Below are positions 17,347 through 23,645 of a stretch of DNA of 28,631 nucleotides, piece after piece (the stretch's first letter is position 1; the number at the start of each line of letters is the position of its first letter). The notes under the pieces are model-generated. The model did not search any database and was not told where the DNA came from. It worked only from the letters and a program-made list of their open reading frames with translations. The position numbers were made by a program, and so were the translations under genes. The stretch is from Roseovarius sp. (GTDB lineage Bacteria; Pseudomonadota; Alphaproteobacteria; Rhodobacterales; Rhodobacteraceae): positions 1 to 28,631 of the forward strand of contig JAASSQ010000005.1 in the NCBI GenBank assembly GCA_021767845.1, written 5' to 3'.

Positions 17347-18423
17347 ATGGCAACCGCCGACAAGAGCTCCCGCACGACGGCGGTCGTGGTGATCGGGATC
17401 CTGATCGTGATCGCGGGTGTCTATGCGGTCATGGATCGCTACGTGCCAAGCAGCGCACGCGGCATCGTGTCGGCCTATGTGGTGCAGATCGCGCCGCGCG
17501 TTTCAGGAACGGTCACGCAGGTTCATGTCGCCGACGACGCGGTGGTCGAGGCCGGCGATCTTCTGTTTTCCATCGACGCCCGCCCCTTCGAACTGGCCGT
17601 GCTGCAGGCCGAGGCAAATCTGGCCAGCGCCCTTCAGGAGGTTGACGCATCAAGCGCCTCGCTCGTTGCGGCGCAAGCGGCCGTCACGCAGGCGCGCACG
17701 GCGCTGGAGAACACCCGCGCAGACGCCGAGCGCGTATTCCGGCTGGAGGAACGCGGGATCGCCGCGACGGCCCGAGGCGATGCGGCCCGCGCGGCCGTCG
17801 CGGAGGGCGAAGCGCAGTTGGAAGGCGCCGAGGCGCGGCTGGCCAGTGCGAAGGCCCAGCTTGGCCCGCAAGGCGAGGACAACCCGATCTTCCAGGCCGC
17901 CGCCGCCAGGCTTGAACAGGCGCAGTACGATTTGGCATCCACGCAGGTGACGGCGCAGCATTCGGGTGTCGTCACCAACGTGACCCTGTCGGAAGGCCAG
18001 TTCATTGGCGCGGGCAACCCGGCCCTGACCTTCATCGATGCCGAGGCGGGGTGGATCACGGTCGATCTGCGCGAGAACCAGTTGCAGAACGTGAAAGTCG
18101 GAGATCCCGCGCATGTTCTCTTCGATGCGCGGCCCGGCGAGATCCACAGGGCCCGCGTTCAAAGCATCGCCTGGGGCATCGCGCCGGATCGCACCACCCG
18201 GAACGGCCTCGTGGTCAACCAGACCTCCACGCGCTGGTTCGAACCGCCGCGCAGGATTCCGGTGCGGATCGAGCTGGAAAGCGGCCCCGAGAACTGGCCC
18301 GCGAAGGTCCGTGTCGGCGGCAAGGCCCATGCCGTCATCTTTACCGCAAGCACCGCTGGTCCCGTCGCCTTGCTCGCCCGTGGCATGCAGCGCCTGCGGT
18401 CCTGGGTCAGCTTCCTGCACTGA
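17347..18423 (+). CDS. HlyD/EmrA-type membrane fusion (adaptor) protein
   Basis: 358 residues. A single N-terminal membrane anchor (about 13-35: TAVVVIGILIVIAGVYAVM) is followed by a biotinyl-lipoyl half-motif (APRVSGTVTQVHVADDAVVE), a long Ala/Glu/Gln-rich helical hairpin (about 80-195), the second lipoyl half (AQHSGVVTNVTLSEGQFI) and a beta-barrel domain (AGWITVDLRENQLQNVKVGD). This is the architecture of EmrA/AaeA-like adaptors linking an inner-membrane pump to the outer membrane. The ATG has AGGA about 7 nt upstream; the frame is open 24 codons further without support. The DUF2955 membrane gene starts 7 nt after the stop, so they form one efflux unit. Confidence 0.9.
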   Translation: MATADKSSRTTAVVVIGILIVIAGVYAVMDRYVPSSARGIVSAYVVQIAPRVSGTVTQVHVADDAVVEAGDLLFSIDARPFELAVLQAEANLASALQEVDASSASLVAAQAAVTQARTALENTRADAERVFRLEERGIAATARGDAARAAVAEGEAQLEGAEARLASAKAQLGPQGEDNPIFQAAAARLEQAQYDLASTQVTAQHSGVVTNVTLSEGQFIGAGNPALTFIDAEAGWITVDLRENQLQNVKVGDPAHVLFDARPGEIHRARVQSIAWGIAPDRTTRNGLVVNQTSTRWFEPPRRIPVRIELESGPENWPAKVRVGGKAHAVIFTASTAGPVALLARGMQRLRSWVSFLH

Positions 18424-18430
18424 GCCGCTC

Positions 18431-19531
18431 ATGCATGTTCCCCCAAGACCCGACGCGACAGAAGATCCCGGGTTCGGCATCCGCCTCGGGCTGACCGGGG
18501 CGCTGTCCTTCGCCGCGGTGCCGCTGATGGATCCGGCGATGCCGACGATCATGGCGGCCTTGCCGGTCGGCCTGATCGCGGCACAGCGCAAGGCGTTCTC
18601 GCCTGCCAAGGTCGTGCTTGGCCCGGTTGCTGTGTGCTTGATGGCGACCTTGATGGCGTGGCTCGTCACCTGGCTGAACCCGATGCCCGTGGTGTATGCC
18701 TGCGCCATGGGGATCATCTATTTCCAGGGTTTCCGCATGATCCTGCGCAGCGGCGCGCCAGCGGGAATGCTGCTTGTCGTGCTTGGCGTGGTGTTCTCGG
18801 TCATCGGCATGACGGGCGGCCTGGCTGTCACCGTGATCCGGGACGAATTCTACAAGGCGGCGCTGGTCGCCCTTGTCGTGATCCCGCTGGCCTATGCGGC
18901 CGTGCCACCGCGCACGGTCGAGAAACAGCGCGACGATCCCGCGCCCGCGCCCGGCAATACCGGCCTTGGCGCCGCGATCCGGGCGAGCGTGCTCTCGATG
19001 CTCAGCTTGTGGCTTTACGCGGTGATGTCGCCGTCCGACATCATGCTGGCGATCATGGCGGCGCTCGTGCTCGTCTTTCCGACGCGTGAGGCGGTCTTTT
19101 TCGAGGCCCGTCAGCGGATGCGCGCCACGCTCTACGGCAGTGCGCTGGCGATCGCGGTTCTGGTCGTCTACCCGCTGTCGCCGCATTTGCCGATCCTGCT
19201 GGGATTGATCTTTCTCGCCGGACTTTGGGCCGGACAGAAAATGCTGTTCGATCCGCGCCCGCACATGGCGTTTCAGAACGCCTACCCGGCGGCAATGGCG
19301 CTGATCGCCGGTGCCCTGTCCACGCAGGATCTGGGCACTGCCGTCCTGTCGCGGGTGGTCCTGACACTGACAGGCGCGTTCACGGCCGCATTCGCGGTGG
19401 CCTATCTGGATCAATTGACACGGTGGAGGGGCACGACGCGGCCCGTCCGGTCAGATCGGCCCGCGGACGCCGCAAGCCGCGTGGAGCAATCACGCTGCGA
19501 TCAGAAGTTGAGAACCCGGAAACCGACCTGA
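18431..19531 (+). CDS. DUF2955 (FUSC/AaeB-like) inner-membrane protein, efflux partner
   Basis: 366 residues with about ten membrane segments arranged as two similar sets separated by a soluble stretch (PPRTVEKQRDDPAPAPG, about 158-174), the duplicated layout of FUSC-type proteins related to AaeB. The first set begins IRLGLTGALSFAAVPLMDPA; the second begins GAAIRASVLSMLSLWLYAVM. DUF2955 genes usually sit next to a HlyD-type adaptor, as here (7 nt gap). In E. coli the distantly related AaeAB pump exports aromatic carboxylic acids; export of a toxic or surplus amidohydrolase product is a reasonable inference but unproven. The 3' end overlaps the convergent barrel gene by 31 nt. Confidence 0.85.
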   Translation: MHVPPRPDATEDPGFGIRLGLTGALSFAAVPLMDPAMPTIMAALPVGLIAAQRKAFSPAKVVLGPVAVCLMATLMAWLVTWLNPMPVVYACAMGIIYFQGFRMILRSGAPAGMLLVVLGVVFSVIGMTGGLAVTVIRDEFYKAALVALVVIPLAYAAVPPRTVEKQRDDPAPAPGNTGLGAAIRASVLSMLSLWLYAVMSPSDIMLAIMAALVLVFPTREAVFFEARQRMRATLYGSALAIAVLVVYPLSPHLPILLGLIFLAGLWAGQKMLFDPRPHMAFQNAYPAAMALIAGALSTQDLGTAVLSRVVLTLTGAFTAAFAVAYLDQLTRWRGTTRPVRSDRPADAASRVEQSRCDQKLRTRKPT

Positions 19532-20277
19532 AACGAGAAATCCAGCGGTCGGTCTTCGCCGGCGTAGATGCCGGGTTTGACGAACACCTGCGCATCGCCT
19601 CCGAACGCCTTGCCGGTGATCATGCCCAAGGTCACCTGCAGTCCCGCAAACCCCTTGTCCGTTTCCCAGTCGTAGCTGAGCGACGGATCAAGGGTGATGA
19701 AATACTTGGGGTCTTCGAGTCGGGGGACATAGTAGAAGTCCAGCGCGGTCCGATTTATCTTGTTGCCAGCGGCATTCCCGCCATCAAGACCCATTGTTTG
19801 GACAATGGCCGGGGCAAAGATGTTTCCGTTCTGCAAAAACGCGGCATAGAACGCGCTGACTTCCAGCACATCTTCGCCGTTCCCGATATCGGGACGCGAG
19901 GCCGTATCCGCAAAGTATTCCACCGAGTAGGCCAACCCGCGGCGGGCATTCAGGTCAGTCACGTGGATGAACTTCAGACTGATGTCGCCCGTGTCGAAGC
20001 TGCTGTCGAAAGGGCCATTTGCATAAGGCAGCGTGAATTCCAGTGCCATGTCCCTGGTGGGCCCGAAGGGCGCCGAGACGGAGGCTTCGAACACGTCGGT
20101 GTTGAGGCTCGGGCCGGCATTGACACGGTTGTACTGGTAGGTGAGCGTGGCACGCGTGGTCAGCAGGGTCGGGTTCGTCCCGTTGTTCACTGGCTGCGTG
20201 TCTTGAGCCTGAATCTGGGTCGCAAAAGCTGTGGCCAGCAAGGGCATGGCGATCTTGAAACTGGTGTGACGCGACAT
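19501..20277 (-). CDS. Outer-membrane beta-barrel protein (transporter-like, uncharacterised)
   Basis: 258 residues with signal peptide (MSRHTSFKIAMPLLATAFAT, cleavage after IQA at about 24). The mature chain alternates polar and aromatic/hydrophobic residues in repeated strands (LTYQYNRVNAG, LEFTLPYANG, LAYSVEYFAD, FYYVPRLEDPKYFITLDPSL) and ends LDFSFQVGFRVLNF, with a C-terminal Phe as in assembled outer-membrane barrels. It resembles the broad MetA-type putative outer-membrane transporter group, but no specific family is certain. The start is set by GAGAGA upstream and the signal peptide. Lies 160 nt after the second amidohydrolase on the same strand, so probably co-transcribed, perhaps as its dedicated outer-membrane channel. 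Confidence 0.75.
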   Translation of the reverse strand: MSRHTSFKIAMPLLATAFATQIQAQDTQPVNNGTNPTLLTTRATLTYQYNRVNAGPSLNTDVFEASVSAPFGPTRDMALEFTLPYANGPFDSSFDTGDISLKFIHVTDLNARRGLAYSVEYFADTASRPDIGNGEDVLEVSAFYAAFLQNGNIFAPAIVQTMGLDGGNAAGNKINRTALDFYYVPRLEDPKYFITLDPSLSYDWETDKGFAGLQVTLGMITGKAFGGDAQVFVKPGIYAGEDRPLDFSFQVGFRVLNF

Positions 20278-20437
20278 GGGATCTCTCGCTTTGGAGCAGG
20301 GGGCGGAGCATGTGAATGGAAGCGGCTGTTGCAGCTGGAGGTATGCCGCCCAAGGCCGATCAGGACCGCTGCATTTGCTGACGCGAACCTGTCTTCGCCA
20401 AGCCTCCAACGGGCACTGACAGGTTTCAGAAGTCGGA

Positions 20438-21913
20438 TCAGTTCATCGTGTTCTTGTAGATCTCGCCATTTTTCATCACGAGAGGGATGTTGGCCCCGCC
20501 GTTGCCCAGGATCGAGACATCGTCCATCGGGTTGCCGTCCACCAGGATGATGTCGGCATAGGCGCCTTCCTCGATCAGGCCGAGCGCCCCTTGCGTGTAA
20601 GGATTGCGCGGTCCGCTCAATGCCAGGATCTCGGCATTGTTCGACGTGATCATCCGCAGCATTTCGACGTTGCTGAACCACTTTCCGAAGCGTGCCAGAA
20701 AATCGGCCTGCTGGTGGTTGGTGGCGGGCGAGAACACGAGATCGGTGCCGAAACCCATCTTGATGTCGTATTGCCTGACCAGTTCGGCGGTGCGCTGCCA
20801 GCCTTCGACCACCTGCATGTACTTGGCCCACTGGATGTCGTTGGCCAAGGCGCGCAGGTTCTCTTCGGCCTCGAAGGGCTGGGTGATCAGATAGACGCCA
20901 CGTTCCGCCATCTCGCGGGCCGCTTCCTCGTCCATGAGTTGCCCGTGTTCGATGGTCCTCAGCCCGTTGCGGATGCCGCGCAGAACCCCCTTGGGAGTGT
21001 AGACATGCGCGGTGACATAGGTGCCCCAGTCCGACGCGGCATCGACGGCGGCCCTGATCTCATCCTCGGTGAATTCGGTCACGTCCAGCGGGTCGTAAAG
21101 CGAATAGACCCCGCCACCGATGGCGATCTTGATCTGGGTGGCACCCTGCTTGAGGTTCTGACGCGCCGCCGCCAGCACTTCGTCGCGACCATTGACCACC
21201 CGGTCAAGTTTCATGATTCCTTCGCCAACGGGCACTTGTCCGCTGAAAACGCGCGGTTCTTCAAAAGGCAGGGTCCGGTCGGCATGGCCCGAGGTCTGGG
21301 TGATAAGCGTGCCGGAAAGATACATCCGCGGGCCCGGGATCATACCCTCGTCAACGGCCTTCTTGATGCCGAAGCCGGGGCCTGCGGTATCGCGGATCGA
21401 CGTGAACCCGCGCTGAAGCAGGTTGTTGGCCTCGACCACCATGGTGGCATGGGTGTAGTCCGGCTGCTCCAGCCGCCACGCATCGCCCTGGCTGGCCGCC
21501 AGCATGAGGTGGTAATGCGCATCGATCAGCCCGGGCATCAACGTCCGGCCCTCACCGTCGATCACGTTGACCGCAACCTCCCGCGTTTCCGTCTGCACGC
21601 CATCGGCATCAAGGATCGTCACCGAATAGCCGTTGACGCCGGAGCCCGGCAGCGTTTCGATCCTGTGCAACGCCCCGGTGGTCACTTCGAACTCGTAGGT
21701 GCCGGAGGCGGGGATGTCCTCGGCGATCCGGTGGATCAGGTTTCCGACGACCAGAACGTCATGACCCTCCAGCATCTCCTCGTTCTTGCCGTCGAATATA
21801 TCGACGTTCTGGAACAGCGTCACCTCGGCGGGAATGTCTTGTGCAAACGAAGGTGCGGCGAGAAAGGCCGCGGCGGCTACAAAGCCGAACAGGCGCTTGG
21901 TGTGATGTGTCAT
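20438..21913 (-). CDS. Sec-exported metal-dependent amidohydrolase
   Basis: 491 residues with a Sec signal peptide (FGFVAAAAFLAAPSFAQ, cleavage about 24/25). Active-site ligands are complete: His133 and His135 (DAHYHLML), Lys262 (TQIKIAIGGG), His303, His323 (IEHGQL) and Asp391 (GFGTDLVF). Paralogue of the enzyme at 13779-15152, from which it differs by an N-terminal insertion in the beta-sandwich part (about 65-115) and by using Sec rather than Tat. Start ATG 21913 is preceded by CGGGA and a signal peptide begins there; the frame extends 12 codons upstream without support. A TTGACA element inside a MarR-type palindrome (21965-21979) lies upstream. Hydrolyses an unknown amide or ester in the periplasm. 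Confidence 0.92.
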   Translation of the reverse strand: MTHHTKRLFGFVAAAAFLAAPSFAQDIPAEVTLFQNVDIFDGKNEEMLEGHDVLVVGNLIHRIAEDIPASGTYEFEVTTGALHRIETLPGSGVNGYSVTILDADGVQTETREVAVNVIDGEGRTLMPGLIDAHYHLMLAASQGDAWRLEQPDYTHATMVVEANNLLQRGFTSIRDTAGPGFGIKKAVDEGMIPGPRMYLSGTLITQTSGHADRTLPFEEPRVFSGQVPVGEGIMKLDRVVNGRDEVLAAARQNLKQGATQIKIAIGGGVYSLYDPLDVTEFTEDEIRAAVDAASDWGTYVTAHVYTPKGVLRGIRNGLRTIEHGQLMDEEAAREMAERGVYLITQPFEAEENLRALANDIQWAKYMQVVEGWQRTAELVRQYDIKMGFGTDLVFSPATNHQQADFLARFGKWFSNVEMLRMITSNNAEILALSGPRNPYTQGALGLIEEGAYADIILVDGNPMDDVSILGNGGANIPLVMKNGEIYKNTMN

Positions 21914-21964
21914 GATGTGTCCCGATATGGCCCCATAGCCCGTTGCCATTATGGACGTGAAGCC

Positions 21965-21979
21965 GATGACTTTGTCAAC
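21965..21979 (-). promoter_or_regulatory. Putative MarR operator 4 with -35 of amidohydrolase/barrel operon
   Basis: On the minus strand GTTGACAAAGTCATC, one base from a perfect palindrome and one base from operator 3. The embedded TTGACA is a consensus -35; CATAAT follows 19 nt on (or TCCATA at 17 nt). It ends 51 nt before the amidohydrolase start, so binding would block polymerase. Confidence 0.65.
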
Positions 21980-22146
21980 GCCTTTCGCTGGATCGGGTGG
22001 CGCAGCCTACCAAGCATCCGGGCCCTGGCAGTCCGAGCAAAAGAGTAGAGCCCGACGGGTGTCGCGCGGCGCCGGGCAATTGATCGGGGTGCAGGAAAGC
22101 CAGGCGAGGCTTCCCGCGCATTCTTGTTCTCGCCTCACGAGGGTGA

Positions 22147-22161
22147 GTTGACAAAGTCAAC
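22147..22161 (+). promoter_or_regulatory. Putative MarR operator 3 with -35 of the HAD gene
   Basis: GTTGACAAAGTCAAC is a perfect 6+3+6 palindrome containing a consensus TTGACA -35. TATTCT (20 nt spacing) or AGTATT (18 nt) could be the -10. It lies 71 nt before the HAD gene start. Confidence 0.7.
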
Positions 22162-22232
22162 AATTGGCCGGAGTATTCTTGGAAGCGACCGTGGGCCGCA
22201 TGTTGCTCACCTGCCCACAGAAGGAGTTCTTC

Positions 22233-23210
22233 ATGCTGCGCTGCCTGAGCTGTTCACTCGCCCTCTTGGCCCTGCCTTTGACGGCTATTGCCGATCCGCT
22301 GCCATCCTGGAATGCCGGGCCCGCCAAGACCGCCATAATCGAGTTCGTGGACAGCGTCACCGATCCCGCCTCCGGCCAATTCGTTCCCGTTTCGGACCGC
22401 ATCGCCGTATTCGACAACGACGGCACCCTGTGGTCCGAGCAGCCGCTTCCTTTTCAGCTTTCCTACGCGCTGGACATGGTGAAGCAAAGGGCCGCCGAGG
22501 ATCCGTCGGTTCTGACCTCGGATGCGTTGAAGGCTGCCGCGGAGGGCGACTTCGCCGCCGTCCGGGAGACCGGATCGGACGGGCTTCTGGAGGTCATGGG
22601 GATCTCGCACGCGAACATCACGCCCTCGGCCTTCAAGGCATCCGCGAAAGAATGGCTGACGACGACAGACCATCCGACATCCGGGCTGACCTATGCGGAG
22701 ATGACATACCAGCCAATGACGGAATTGCTGCGCTACATGCGGGACGAGGGGTTCACCACCTATATCGTCTCCGGCGGGACGCTGTTCTTCATGCGGTCGA
22801 TCGCCGATGAGGTCTATGGCATTCCGCCCTCGCAAATCATCGGCAGCATTGGAACCATGACCTATTCGGTCGTGGACGGCGAGCCGACCTTGACGAAGGA
22901 TGGCGGTGCGCTGTTCGTGGATCGCGGTCCCGACAAGCCGGTTGGGATCATGAACCATATCGGCCAGCGTCCGATCTTTGCCGCCGGAAATACGGATGGC
23001 GACTTCGAGATGCTCGAATGGGTCACGGCGGGCGAAGGCGCGCGTTTCGGGATGCTGATCCATCACACGGATGGCGACCGCGAATTCGCCTATGACCGGG
23101 AAAGTTCCGTCGGGTCGCTGAACCGTGGGCTCGACGAGGCCGACAGCCGGGGGTGGCTGCTTGTCGATATGGCCGAGGACTGGGCGCGGATCTGGTCCGG
23201 GATGGAGTGA
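22233..23210 (+). CDS. Secreted HAD-superfamily phosphatase
   Basis: 325 residues with a Sec signal peptide (LALLALPLTAIA, cleavage after 20). The HAD catalytic motifs are complete: motif I FDNDGTLW with Asp61 nucleophile and Asp63, motif II Ser180 in YIVSGG, motif III Lys235, and motif IV GNTDGDFEM with Asp255/Asp257. The large inserted cap (about 75-165) resembles phosphoserine-phosphatase-like HADs. Export to the periplasm is unusual for HAD enzymes but known for acid phosphatases. Start ATG 22233 has AAGGAG 7 nt upstream. Stands alone behind its own MarR-type palindrome, divergent from the second amidohydrolase. The natural substrate is unknown; a phosphorylated form of the compound handled by the block is one possibility. 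Confidence 0.88.
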   Translation: MLRCLSCSLALLALPLTAIADPLPSWNAGPAKTAIIEFVDSVTDPASGQFVPVSDRIAVFDNDGTLWSEQPLPFQLSYALDMVKQRAAEDPSVLTSDALKAAAEGDFAAVRETGSDGLLEVMGISHANITPSAFKASAKEWLTTTDHPTSGLTYAEMTYQPMTELLRYMRDEGFTTYIVSGGTLFFMRSIADEVYGIPPSQIIGSIGTMTYSVVDGEPTLTKDGGALFVDRGPDKPVGIMNHIGQRPIFAAGNTDGDFEMLEWVTAGEGARFGMLIHHTDGDREFAYDRESSVGSLNRGLDEADSRGWLLVDMAEDWARIWSGME

Positions 23211-23552
23211 CGGCCCGATCCTCCTGCACGGGTGGCGCAAAGCGACGCTGGCAAACCGGTCAAGCATCCAGGCCCTGTGCTATATGCGAGCGGCGAAGCG
23301 GAATTGCGCGTGTCCTCGCCCCGCCATACAGCAGATGGGCGGCCCCCGTGGCCGAGCGCCTCGGAGCCCTTGGCCCATCGAGGCGCTGAACGGGAAAAGA
23401 CAGCTTCCCTTTTGCCTTCGATGATGCTCGTGTCGGTGGTGTTGGAATGGCCGAGAATAGCGATCTAGCCGAGATTGGTATGAATGTTGAACGGTCATGC
23501 AACGGTTTGGGTGCATGAAAAGGCCTCACTTGCACGGTGACGGTATGCTCCT
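23211..23552. other. Non-coding right end of the accessory block
   Basis: About 340 nt between the HAD gene and the right flanking repeat. Short open frames on both strands show no motif or start site. A split segment (CGGGTGGCGCA at 23229-23239, then CAAGCATCCAGGCCCTG at 23261-23277) recurs with one mismatch and a shorter spacer at 21994-22027, on the other side of the HAD gene. No integrase or transposase remnant recognised. Confidence 0.5.
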
Positions 23553-23645
23553 GAGGCATCCGACAGTGATGTCGGCGGGCGGCTGCCCGTGCTTGGATCA
23601 CCGCCAGAGCCAGGACTGGCTCGCGAATAGACCCTGCAGTTTCGA
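23553..23645. repeat. Right copy of island-flanking direct repeat (attR-like)
   Basis: 93 bp matching 6931-7024 in direct orientation. Bases 23598-23645 are the last 15 codons plus the stop of intact kpsC; the rest is its downstream flank. This copy preserves the gene end, as expected when an element integrates at the 3' end of a gene and supplies or keeps the missing piece. Confidence 0.85.
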
